A stretch of DNA of 9,022 nt, taken from the NCBI GenBank assembly GCA_026419655.1, contig JANZZA010000339.1:1-9022 (forward strand), read 5' to 3'. Shown here one piece after another: positions 1 to 6,835 of this stretch. Source of the stretch: Armatimonadota bacterium. Its GTDB lineage: Bacteria > Armatimonadota > Zipacnadia > Zipacnadales > FEN-943. How positions within the stretch are numbered: the stretch's first letter is position 1; each line of letters begins with the position of its first letter. Position numbers and translations under genes: made by a program. Below the pieces are notes generated by a model. It saw only the letters and a list, made by a program, of their open reading frames with translations. It was not told where the DNA came from and searched no databases.

Positions 1-407
1 CGGCCTTCGGGCGGTGGACGGAGCTGGGCCTGACCAACTTTTCCGGTACCGTCCGCTATGTCCTGAAGGTGCCTCTTCGAGCCCAGCAGGCCGAAGAGGA
101 ACTGTGGCTGCACCTTGGCCGGGTGGAATATGCTGCCGCTGTTTTTGTCAACGGCGCCTACGCGGGCACCGCTCTCTGGCCGCCGTACGAGGTAAGGCTT
201 GCCGGGCTGCTCAGTGCGGGCGAGAACGAAGTGGTGATTGAGGTCTCTAACACGCTGGCGCAGCAGGTTCTGCTGCCCGAAAACATAAAACAGGCGCAGG
301 AGCACGGCTGGGACAATCCCTACTGGCACCGGACACTGGAATGGCACAAGGAGAGCCTGGGCGGCGGTCTGCTTGGGCCAGTGGTAGTCCTGGCATATCG
401 AAAGTAA
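1..407 (+). CDS. C-terminal end of a glycoside hydrolase (GH106/GH2-like beta-sandwich sugar-binding domain), partial
   Basis: The reading frame is open from base 3 to the TAA at 405-407 and gives about 134 residues; the start lies outside the window. The visible part looks like a galactose-binding-type jelly roll found at the end of GH106 alpha-L-rhamnosidases and in GH2-like enzymes. It has an early 'FSGTVRYVL' strand, then 'LHLGRVEYAAAVFVNG', then 'YAGTALWPPYEVRLAGLL', then 'GENEVVIEVSNTLAQQ', and a closing 'GGGLLGPVVVL'. In such enzymes this module packs against the catalytic domain or binds sugar. No catalytic residues are in the window, so family and substrate cannot be fixed. An in-frame GTG at 69 is internal, because the homologous strand pattern continues upstream of it. 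It is followed on the same strand by an enolase-superfamily gene, which suggests a carbohydrate-use locus. The domain assignment is fairly sure and the enzyme family is an inference. Confidence 0.8.
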   Translation, partial: AFGRWTELGLTNFSGTVRYVLKVPLRAQQAEEELWLHLGRVEYAAAVFVNGAYAGTALWPPYEVRLAGLLSAGENEVVIEVSNTLAQQVLLPENIKQAQEHGWDNPYWHRTLEWHKESLGGGLLGPVVVLAYRK

Positions 408-508
408 GCGCACCTATTGCTGCGCCCTTGGCTTGCCGGAGGCTTCCTGGTCGAGCAGCCACGGAAGCTGAGGGCGCATATGCAAAGACAGACTCTATCG
501 GGTGAAAA

Positions 509-531
509 CCTTTGAAAGGGGTTATCCCCTT
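509..531. other. Small GC/AT stem-loop in the 408-679 intergenic gap
   Basis: Positions 516-531 form a perfect 6-bp hairpin (AAGGGG, loop TTAT, CCCCTT), overlapping an alternative hairpin CCTTT-G-AAAGG at 509-519. There is no T-run after it, so it is not a standard intrinsic terminator, although it lies between two plus-strand genes and could slow or end read-through from the hydrolase gene. The rest of the 272-base gap holds no convincing gene, and I found no strong promoter hexamers in it. Confidence 0.3.
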
Positions 532-679
532 GGCCCCCTTCCCGAATTTTCTAGTGCAGTTGGCATCAGACACCCACTGAGCGGCGTGTGTCGGGTGTGT
601 ACGCAAAGGACGGACAGTAGTATCCTGGTCAAATCACACGGAGAGGCTGCCGCGCACATCAAAGAGTATAGGGGGCGCG

Positions 680-2059
680 ATGATGAACACCGACATCAAG
701 GTCAAGGAAATTGAAGTTCTCCTTGAGCCGGTAAAGGCGCGGATCCCGCTTAAGTTCGGCGGGGTGGTGATGGATTCGGCTCTTCTTTGCAAGACGCGGG
801 CTGTAGTCGAGACACAGGATGGCAAGCGGGGCGAGGGCTGGGGTGCAATGTTCCTGGCGGACTTTTGGGCATGGCCAACCCCGAAGGTGCCCCATGAGAC
901 CCGCGAGGCCATAATGAAGCGCATCGCGCAGGGCTACGCCGATATGCTCGCCGCTTATCCCGACTACGCCCACCCAATAGACATCTTCTGGGACCTGGAG
1001 CCAGAGTTGAAAGTTCTCGGGGGGCGGGCCAGCCAGGCCGAGGGTGCAGCCGAGGAAATGCCCTTCCTGGGCACTCTGGTATGTGCCTCCCCCTCAGATG
1101 CCGCTCTCCACGACGCCTTCGGGATGGCGAATAACATTGACACCTACCTCGGCTATGGGCCCGAGTTTATGCACGACCTGAGCCGTTACCTGGGCGAGGA
1201 ATTCAGGGGGCGCTACCTTTCCGACTTCATCCGCCCGGAATATCTGCCCGAAATCGAGGTCTTCCACCTGGTGGGCGGCCTGGACAAGCTCACGCGGGGA
1301 GAGCTTGACGATACCGACCCTGACGACGGCATGCCATCATGTTTGGAGGACTACATCGCGCGCGACGGCGTGTTCTGCCTGAAAGTAAAACTCCGTGGCA
1401 ATGACCTGGACTGGGACATAGAGCGGATGATAGCCGTCCACGATGTGGCAGAGCCAGCCCTTGCCCGCCTGGGCATCCGCGAGCTTTACCTCACCGCCGA
1501 CACCAACGAGATGTGCGAGAGCCCTGACTATGTCATCGAGATGCTGGCCAAGGTGCGCGAGCGCCGTCCCGCAGCCTTCGAGCGGACGCTGTACATCGAG
1601 CAGCCCACAGGCCGCGACCTGGCTGCCTTGGGCCATGATATGCGCCCTCTGGCTAAAATCAAGCCCGTCCTGGTGGACGAGAGCCTCACGGACCTGGAAA
1701 GCTTCTCCACAGCCATCGAGCAGGGCTGGTCAGGAATAGCCCTGAAGGCGTGCAAAACCCAGTCGGCGGCCCTCGTCATGGCTGCTAAGGCGCGCGCAAT
1801 GAACATTCCCTACACCGTCCAGGACCTGACAAACCCCAGCCTGGCGCTGCTCCATTCGGTAGGCCTGGCCGCGCGCCTGTACACCATCAAGGGCGTCGAG
1901 GCCAACAGCCGGCAGTTTTTCCCGGCGGCTACAACCGCAGCCGAGAAAACCGTCCATGCAGGCATATTTTACGTCCGGCGCGGCTATGCTAATACGTGGA
2001 GCCTTCAGGGACCCGGGTTGGGTTTTCAGATGAACCGTATCAGAGCGCTTGGTGGGTAA
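680..2059 (+). CDS. Enolase-superfamily protein, muconate-lactonizing/dipeptide-epimerase-like (mandelate racemase/MLE family)
   Basis: The protein has 459 residues; enzymes of this superfamily abstract a proton alpha to a carboxylate with Mg2+ help (racemases, epimerases, acid-sugar dehydratases, cycloisomerases). An N-terminal capping domain (about 1-110) precedes a TIM barrel. Visible active-site residues are the KxK pair K235/K237 ('LKVKLRG'), metal ligands D274 ('TADTNE'), E307 ('YIEQP') and D333 ('LVDES'), and a lysine on the sixth strand, K356 ('ALKACK'). Lysines on both faces are the pattern of the MLE/dipeptide-epimerase subgroup rather than the His-Asp dyad of mandelate racemase. 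The tail 'VEANSRQFFPAAT' resembles related unstudied members. Usual length is 350-400 residues; the extra falls at about residues 111-230, between capping domain and barrel core. A run of G at 671-675 serves as ribosome site; it is 4 bases from the ATG at 680 and 7 from the overlapping ATG at 683, so 683 may be the true start. The substrate is unknown. Confidence 0.9.
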   Translation: MMNTDIKVKEIEVLLEPVKARIPLKFGGVVMDSALLCKTRAVVETQDGKRGEGWGAMFLADFWAWPTPKVPHETREAIMKRIAQGYADMLAAYPDYAHPIDIFWDLEPELKVLGGRASQAEGAAEEMPFLGTLVCASPSDAALHDAFGMANNIDTYLGYGPEFMHDLSRYLGEEFRGRYLSDFIRPEYLPEIEVFHLVGGLDKLTRGELDDTDPDDGMPSCLEDYIARDGVFCLKVKLRGNDLDWDIERMIAVHDVAEPALARLGIRELYLTADTNEMCESPDYVIEMLAKVRERRPAAFERTLYIEQPTGRDLAALGHDMRPLAKIKPVLVDESLTDLESFSTAIEQGWSGIALKACKTQSAALVMAAKARAMNIPYTVQDLTNPSLALLHSVGLAARLYTIKGVEANSRQFFPAATTAAEKTVHAGIFYVRRGYANTWSLQGPGLGFQMNRIRALGG

Positions 2060-2069
2060 AGGCTCTACG

Positions 2070-2341
2070 GCGGATGAATGTACGCTAAGTCGGCGTGCGT
2101 GTGGGGGTCCGTGCCAGCCCCGCGTTCCGACCCGGTGAATGTACGGGAAGTCGGTGGCTAAGGAGGAAGCCGCCCAGGGTGGTATCTCGGGCTGGTGCAC
2201 GCGCGCGAAGTCGGTGGGTTTGGCAACATTCGTGCCGGCCCTGTGCGCCGGTCCAGTGCATGTACGGGAAGTCGGTGGATGGTGAGGCACTCTTGTCGGC
2301 CCCGAACCCTGGGCCGGCGGATGTACGGGAACAGGAAGTGA
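2070..2341. repeat. Degenerate 61-bp-period tandem repeat, about five units
   Basis: Five copies of a core close to ATGTACGGGAAGTCGGTGG begin at 2078, 2139, 2199, 2260 and 2321, giving steps of 61, 60, 61 and 61 bases. Copies 2 and 4 match best. Copy 1 has CT for GG, copy 3 has ACGCGCG for ATGTACG, and copy 5 is cut off after ATGTACGGGAA. A second conserved block, close to CGTGCCGGCCC, sits 32-35 bases into units 1, 3 and 4. In unit 4 it forms a 6-bp stem, CGGCCC/GGGCCG, at 2297-2302 and 2311-2316. The period is not a multiple of three, so successive copies fall in different frames and the array is non-coding. It fills the 286-base gap between the enolase-superfamily gene and the MoaD-like gene and ends at the latter's ribosome site. 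No other copy was noticed in the window. Confidence 0.85.
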
Positions 2342-2345
2342 GCCA

Positions 2346-2621
2346 TTGGCTATAGTGCACGTACCAGAGCCGCTGCGCCGGGCTGCCGGCAAACCGGAGG
2401 CGCTCAGTATCCCCGGCAGCACGGTCCGCGAAGTGCTGAAAAACCTTGCGGCGCAATGGCCGGAGTGTAGCAGAGCACTTTGGGCAGACGAAGAGCGGCT
2501 GGCAGCTGGCGTGGCAGTGTTCGTGGGCATAACACCTATCCGCGTGCTGGGCGGCCTCAATGCTGCTATCGAGGAGGGCGCTGAGGTGTTTGTCTTGCTG
2601 CCTTTGCTGGTGGGCGGATAG
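2346..2621 (+). CDS. MoaD/ThiS-family ubiquitin-like sulfur carrier
   Basis: This 91-residue beta-grasp protein ends in Gly-Gly ('LLPLLVGG'), the tail that is adenylated and thiocarboxylated in MoaD, ThiS and CysO. Strand 1 is 'AIVHVPEPLRRAAG', helix 1 'TVREVLKNLAAQWPE' and the C-terminal half 'GVAVFVGITPIRVLGGLNAAIEEGAEVFVLLP'. It looks closest to the MoaD/CysO-like type whose typical pattern is 'FVNGEDIR..GL'; here the N-G-E-D stretch reads 'GITP'. The TTG start at 2346 is chosen because it keeps strand 1 complete and has AGGA at 2333-2336, nine bases upstream; the GTG at 2355 would cut the strand. No MoaE, ThiF/MoeB, ThiG or CysM partner is in the window, so its pathway (molybdopterin, thiamine, cysteine or tRNA thiolation) cannot be told. 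It is preceded by the 61-bp repeat array and followed directly by a stem-loop. Confidence 0.85.
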   Translation: MAIVHVPEPLRRAAGKPEALSIPGSTVREVLKNLAAQWPECSRALWADEERLAAGVAVFVGITPIRVLGGLNAAIEEGAEVFVLLPLLVGG

Positions 2622-2622
2622 G

Positions 2623-2639
2623 CCCCAAGGCCCTTGGGG
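2623..2639 (+). terminator. Stem-loop directly after the MoaD-like gene
   Basis: A perfect 7-bp hairpin, CCCCAAG, loop GCC, CTTGGGG, begins one base after the stop codon at 2619-2621. Its position suggests transcript end formation or 3' end protection. No T-run follows (GAACTCGCC...), so a classical intrinsic terminator is not shown. Confidence 0.45.
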
Positions 2640-2736
2640 AACTCGCCGGCGCCAAACCCGTCCAATACGTTAGGGTACAGCGTAGACAGCAAGGCAGATA
2701 GACCAGACGGGCGCTGGGGACCGGCAGGGGATGGAA

Positions 2737-3879
2737 ATGAGAGTGATGCGCCACACAATCGTAGCTGTGCTTGTCGCCTGCCTCCTGGTGACGGCGACGA
2801 GTGAGTCTGCTTTGGCCAAGAAATGGGACCCAAAGAAGGAGCGCGAGCTTGGCCAGCAGGTGACCGCCGAGGTCGAGAAACACTACAAGCGCTATGAGGA
2901 CCCGGAGGCCCTTAAGCGCATCCAGGACATAGTCGCTGCAATCGTCCCGCACACGCAGCGACCCGACGTCCAGTATGACATAAGGCTCCTCGATACCAAA
3001 GAAGTCAATGCCTTCAGTATTCCTGGCGGGTTCATCTACGTCACCAAGGGCTTGCTGGAAGCCGTCCAGTCCGACCACGAGCTGGCCGGAGTAATAGCCC
3101 ACGAGATTGCTCACAACAGCCATTATCACGCCCTCGTCCAGGCTGAACGCTCCCGCAAGCTATTTATGGGCGCTCTTGGAGCCGCCTTGGCCGCAATAAT
3201 TCTCGGCGCCGGCTCGGACGTGGTTGCCACCACTGCCCAGGCAGGCCTGTATGTCCGCCAGGGCGTGCTATCGCGCTACTCGATTGACATGGAAAGAGAG
3301 GCTGACCGCGACGCGACCCGATACCTTCTTGCCAGCAACTACAATCCCGTAGGCATCCTCACGTTCATGGAGCGACTGGCCCGTGACGAGCGCCGAACCA
3401 TGCCCCCGGATGCCGGCGTCTTCCAGGACCACCCGCTCGGCTACGAGCGCGTGGCCATGCTCATCAACGAGCTGACGGCCGCCGGAGTAGTCATCAACCG
3501 GCGCGCCACGATCAACTGGCGCAAACCCGAGGTTAAGGAGGTCGAAGTGCCCGGCCGCGAGGAAAAGGCCCCCGCAGTAGTTTGGTGGGACCGGACTATT
3601 TTTGTTTTCATCGGGCCAGACGCAGAGGCGGAAAGGGCTCGGGCTGCAGATTTCAATGAGCGGCTGACAGAAGCCCTGGCTAGGGGAGCTGGCCGCGCTC
3701 ACTTCGCTATTGACCAGATAGAAGACGGCGTGGCCCTGCTGGCCTATGGAGAGCCCTTGCTAGTAGTGAAGGCCGAGGACGCTGCCGCCCACGGCAAGGA
3801 GCCTGCCCTCCTAGCCCGCGAGACCCTTGAAGCCATCTATGCTGCTCTGGCCCAGGAACGCTTCGCCTACGAGCTATAA
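2737..3879 (+). CDS. Exported M48-family zinc metalloprotease (BepA/YggG-like)
   Basis: The protein has 380 residues from the ATG at 2737. An N-terminal signal peptide is visible: charged 'MRVMRH', hydrophobic core to about residue 22, then 'SESALA' with likely cleavage after A27, so the enzyme acts outside the cytoplasmic membrane. The metalloprotease core has 'NAFSIPGGFIYVTKGLL' (about 91-107), the zinc motif HEIAH (H122, E123, H126), a hydrophobic helical hairpin at about 143-170, the ExxxD third-ligand motif 'EREAD' (E186, D190) and 'DHPLGYERV' (H232), all as in BepA-type M48 quality-control proteases. BepA's TPR tail is missing; residues about 283-380 form a different, unrecognised C-terminal region. 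AGGGG at 2726-2730 lies 6 bases before the ATG at 2737 and touches the ATG at 2731, so 2737 is preferred; an ATG at 2746 is also possible. It converges on the mutase gene with 16 bases between stop codons. Confidence 0.93.
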   Translation: MRVMRHTIVAVLVACLLVTATSESALAKKWDPKKERELGQQVTAEVEKHYKRYEDPEALKRIQDIVAAIVPHTQRPDVQYDIRLLDTKEVNAFSIPGGFIYVTKGLLEAVQSDHELAGVIAHEIAHNSHYHALVQAERSRKLFMGALGAALAAIILGAGSDVVATTAQAGLYVRQGVLSRYSIDMEREADRDATRYLLASNYNPVGILTFMERLARDERRTMPPDAGVFQDHPLGYERVAMLINELTAAGVVINRRATINWRKPEVKEVEVPGREEKAPAVVWWDRTIFVFIGPDAEAERARAADFNERLTEALARGAGRAHFAIDQIEDGVALLAYGEPLLVVKAEDAAAHGKEPALLARETLEAIYAALAQERFAYEL

Positions 3880-3895
3880 GGAGCTTTGCGCCAGT

Positions 3896-5311
3896 CTATT
3901 TCTTGATTGCTTCGCGAACTACGTCCATCGCACCAGCCAAGAGACGGCGGGCTGTGTCAAAGGTATCTGCCTCGGCCACCACCCTTATCACCGGCTCAGT
4001 GTTGGACGGACGCACATGCAACCACGACCGGTCTGGCCAAAGCACCTTTATGCCCTCAGTCTCGTCCACGTGGCCCTGGTCGGCATAGCGACTGCGCAGC
4101 GCCAGGAGAACCTGCTGTACCTTGGCTACAGGACACTCGATTTTGTCCTTGACAATGGCCGAGGGGCGGAAGCTTTCGGCAATCCATGCGCTGAGGGTCC
4201 GGCCAGAACGGGCTAGACCATCGAGGATGAGGGCCATGGCGCGATGGCTGTCGCGGCAATAATGCACGCGCGGATCAATGACACCTCCATTCCCCTCGCC
4301 GCCAAAAACCCAGTCCGGCTCTGCGGTCAAGCCAGCGGCGATGAACTTGGCGGCCTCTTGCTTCATAGCCTCGACCACATTGATTTCCCCGACGGGCGTG
4401 CGGCGCACGAAGCAGCCGTAGCGCTGGGCCACCTCGTCAATCATGCGGCTGGTGGAGAGGTTGGCGACCAGCGGTATAGGAGCCCGGCGCGCAGCGACTG
4501 CTTCGGCGGCAAGCGCCAGGGTATACTCCTCGCCCACGGCCATACCTCGCTCATCCACTATCGCCAGGCGGTCGGCGTCGGCATCTTGCGCTAGCCCCAG
4601 GTCGGCCCCGTGCTCCCGCACGGCAGCGGCCAGCCCGTCGAGGTGGGCAGGCACAGGCTCCGGCGGGTGGGCAAACAGGCCGGTGGGCTCGCCATTAATC
4701 ACGACTACCTCGCGGCACCCAAGCTCTCTGAGGAGCCGCGGCGCCATGACGGCTCCTGCGCCGTTGCAGCAATCCAAAACCACACGCAAACCGGCTGCCC
4801 GGATAGCTTCGGCGTCTATGTCCGCGACGACGGCGCCAAGGTGCTCCTCGACAGCGTCCCCGCCCGGCACCGACAGGCCGACTTGGGCCTCGGGCGCCAG
4901 GGCAAACTCTCCCTGGTGGTAAATGTCCAGCAGCTCCTCGGCCTGGTATGGCCGCAGGAAAATGCCATCCCCGCCGATGAACTTAAGGGCGTTCCACTCT
5001 TGTGGATTATGAGAAGCGGTGATGGCTATACCGCCGTCGAAATCATGGCGGGCCACGGCCAACTGAAGCGTCGGGACGGGAAGTACGCCAAAGCACCGCA
5101 CCTCGCAACCACAAGCCAGGAGACCACCGATCACAGCGGCCTGGACCATCTCCCCGGACGGGCGGGTATCCCGTCCTACCGCCACTCGTCCGCCCTTTAC
5201 GTAGGTCCCAAAAGCCTGAGCAAAGCGCACCACAAGTCCCGGGGTTAGCGAGTCGCCGACCACTCCCCTCACACCACTTATGCCCGTCTTTAAGGTCATG
5301 ACCTTGTCCAT
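3896..5311 (-). CDS. Phosphohexomutase, alpha-D-phosphohexomutase superfamily (phosphoglucosamine/phosphomannomutase-like), intact active site
   Basis: This 471-residue enzyme of the PGM/PMM/GlmM superfamily should interconvert hexose-1- and hexose-6-phosphates in the cytoplasm. All four signature loops are present: phosphoserine loop TASHNP with S100; metal loop D243-A-D245-A-D247-R; sugar-binding loop 'GGEGNGG' with E339; and phosphate-binding 'RPSNTEP' (434-440). The EGNGG form resembles archaeal-type PMM/PGM/GlmM enzymes rather than standard bacterial GlmM (usually GEMSGH), so glucosamine, mannose and glucose phosphates all remain possible. The start at 5311 is chosen because AAGGA lies 7 bases upstream and the N-terminus then aligns with the paralog; an in-frame GTG at 5356 adds 15 residues but lacks a ribosome site. 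A second ATG lies 12 bases inside. It is the last gene of the minus-strand cluster, 46 bases after its paralog. Short stretches such as 'LLDIYHQGEF' are identical in both, showing duplication. Confidence 0.93.
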   Translation of the reverse strand: MDKVMTLKTGISGVRGVVGDSLTPGLVVRFAQAFGTYVKGGRVAVGRDTRPSGEMVQAAVIGGLLACGCEVRCFGVLPVPTLQLAVARHDFDGGIAITASHNPQEWNALKFIGGDGIFLRPYQAEELLDIYHQGEFALAPEAQVGLSVPGGDAVEEHLGAVVADIDAEAIRAAGLRVVLDCCNGAGAVMAPRLLRELGCREVVVINGEPTGLFAHPPEPVPAHLDGLAAAVREHGADLGLAQDADADRLAIVDERGMAVGEEYTLALAAEAVAARRAPIPLVANLSTSRMIDEVAQRYGCFVRRTPVGEINVVEAMKQEAAKFIAAGLTAEPDWVFGGEGNGGVIDPRVHYCRDSHRAMALILDGLARSGRTLSAWIAESFRPSAIVKDKIECPVAKVQQVLLALRSRYADQGHVDETEGIKVLWPDRSWLHVRPSNTEPVIRVVAEADTFDTARRLLAGAMDVVREAIKK

Positions 5312-5318
5312 CGCCGAT

Positions 5319-5323
5319 TCCTT
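5319..5323 (-). promoter_or_regulatory. Ribosome binding site that sets the mutase start at 5311
   Basis: AAGGA on the minus strand with a 7-base spacer to the ATG at 5311-5309. It supports this start over the GTG at 5356, which has no comparable site. Confidence 0.7.
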
Positions 5324-5357
5324 GAAATCACCTGACAAGCCGCTCGCTGCGCCCACG

Positions 5358-6722
5358 CTATAGCACGCTCTGCCGCACTATGGCTGCAAACTGCCCGGCC
5401 AGATCCTGGGCCGCCGCAGGCTCACGGTGTTCTGCAATCACGCGGATCAACGGCTCGGTCTGTGACGCCCGAACGTGCACCCACCGGCCCTCGCCTGAAT
5501 ACTTGACGCCGTCGTCAAAGTTAACCGCCACCGCCCACTCAGGCGGCGGCAGCTCTCTTATGCGTTCAAGGGCGCCGTAGGCTCGCTCAGTAGGGCAAGG
5601 CACGGCTATCTTGACGATGTGATACTTCGGAACAAGCTGGGCGACCATGTCCGAGGCGCTCATACCGGACTTCGCCAGCAGCTCAAGTATATGACCCATA
5701 GCGGCCATCGAGTCATTGGCGTAGTTGATGCGCGGCAAGAGGACACCGCCACTGCCCTCGCCGGCCACGGCTGCGCCATGGTTGAGAGCGGCTTCGGCGA
5801 TGTGGGCCTGGCCGACCTTGGTGCGCACGACCGACCGGCCGTGACGGACAGCAATGTCGTCCACCGCCTGCGTGGTGCACACGTTTGTCACTACAGGGCC
5901 AGGGTCACCGCGGGAAAGAACCATCTCCTCGACCAGGCAGATAGTAACCTCCTCGCCTGGCACCGACCCGTCCTCACATACAACGCCCAGGCGGTCGCCG
6001 TCGGCATCGTGGCCAAAGCCGATATGGGCACCGGTGGCTCGCACCAGGGCCCGCACTTGCCCCAGATTGCGGGCACTCGGCTCTGGACCATGCGCCAGGC
6101 CTAGCTCCGTGTCCGTGTTTATGGCTACAGCTTCGCAGCCCAGAGCCTCCAGCAGTTGCGGTACGAAGTCCGAGCACGCGCCATTGACGCAGTCTACCGC
6201 CACCTTGAGTCGCGCTGCCGCGATTGCCTCACGGTCTACTTGAGACAGTATCGTCTCAACGTGCCGCAAGGGGGCTCGCGGGTCCGTCGCCACCGGCCGC
6301 AACTGACTCCAGGTGGCCTTGGTGAACTCTCCCTGGTGATAAATGTCTAGAAGCTGGCTGGCTTCGCCGGGATTGAGAAAGAGGCCGTCGCCGCGGATGA
6401 ACTTGAGGGCATTCCAGCGCTCGTCATTATGGCCGGCCGTGACGGCAATGCCGCCAACAGCGTCGGACGTGCGGACGGCAAGCTGGAGGGCGGCCGTCGG
6501 GCACACGCCCAGGTCAACCACCTCGCAGCCCGTCCCCAGAAGGCCAGCAATGACGCACTGGGCAACCATCGGGCCTGAGCGACGGCTGTCCCGGCTCACC
6601 AACACGCGGCCCGGTCCAAGATAAGTGCCAAAGGCCCCCGCAAAACCCACCGCTATGTCGGGCGTCAGGGCCACGCCGACAATCCCACGCACTCCCCCAA
6701 TGCTTATACGCAATTGCCTCAT
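5358..6722 (-). CDS. Phosphohexomutase paralog with the catalytic serine replaced by glycine (TAGHND)
   Basis: This 454-residue protein aligns over its full length with the neighbouring mutase. The metal loop (D239-A-D241-G-D243-R), sugar-binding loop 'GEGSGG' (E322) and phosphate-binding 'RASQTEP' (418-424) are kept. The catalytic loop, however, reads T95-A96-G97-H98-N99-D100: Gly stands where the family carries the phosphorylated Ser, and Asp replaces the loop Pro. The Gly codon is GGC (6434-6432, minus strand), two base changes from a TCC or TCT serine codon. The frame is otherwise intact, so this is not a decayed gene. Without the phosphoserine the normal bisphosphate mechanism cannot run; it could be a regulatory or structural partner of the intact copy, a sugar-phosphate binding protein, or an enzyme with another chemistry. 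The ATG at 6722 matches the paralog's N-terminus. A GTG at 6791, with AGAGG 7 bases upstream, would add 23 residues that have a lower third-position GC. The start is therefore uncertain. Confidence 0.9.
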   Translation of the reverse strand: MRQLRISIGGVRGIVGVALTPDIAVGFAGAFGTYLGPGRVLVSRDSRRSGPMVAQCVIAGLLGTGCEVVDLGVCPTAALQLAVRTSDAVGGIAVTAGHNDERWNALKFIRGDGLFLNPGEASQLLDIYHQGEFTKATWSQLRPVATDPRAPLRHVETILSQVDREAIAAARLKVAVDCVNGACSDFVPQLLEALGCEAVAINTDTELGLAHGPEPSARNLGQVRALVRATGAHIGFGHDADGDRLGVVCEDGSVPGEEVTICLVEEMVLSRGDPGPVVTNVCTTQAVDDIAVRHGRSVVRTKVGQAHIAEAALNHGAAVAGEGSGGVLLPRINYANDSMAAMGHILELLAKSGMSASDMVAQLVPKYHIVKIAVPCPTERAYGALERIRELPPPEWAVAVNFDDGVKYSGEGRWVHVRASQTEPLIRVIAEHREPAAAQDLAGQFAAIVRQSVL

Positions 6723-6835
6723 ATCCCCGAAGGTACCCTTTCCATGACTGACTGGCAGCACCAGAAACTGTCCAGCCAAGCCAGTGTACACCGAATCGCC
6801 TCTTCTGCTCAGCTCCGGGCTAGGAGGAACAGCAC

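Noticed and set aside
2070..2341. CRISPR array
   Set aside because: Units are regularly spaced, but the shared core is only about 19 bases, differs between copies, and the sequence between cores is partly conserved too. There are no cas genes.
1730..2833. Long minus-strand open frame (367 codons)
   Set aside because: It is antisense to the end of the enolase-superfamily gene, the repeat array, the MoaD-like gene and the start of the protease. It has no family resemblance, and the Pro/Arg/Ser-rich product is typical of shadow frames in GC-rich DNA. The repeated 'TDFPYIHR'-like strings in it come from the DNA repeat and change frame from copy to copy.
2566..3129. Minus-strand open frame of 187 codons
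   Set aside because: It is antisense to the protease signal peptide and zinc motif and has no recognisable domain.
3880..3895. Bidirectional terminator between the converging protease and mutase genes
   Set aside because: The 16-base gap and its flanks show no stem-loop or T-run.
4610..5248. Plus-strand open frame of 212 codons
   Set aside because: It is fully antisense to the intact mutase, whose active-site motifs are unmistakable; the antisense product has no recognisable motif.
5312..5356. Extended start (GTG at 5356) for the intact mutase
   Set aside because: No ribosome site before the GTG, while AAGGA sits 7 bases before the ATG at 5311, and the extension does not match the family or the paralog.
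5358..6722. Pseudogene status for the serine-less mutase
   Set aside because: The full-length frame is intact, the other three signature loops are kept, and there is no frameshift or premature stop; loss is limited to the catalytic loop.
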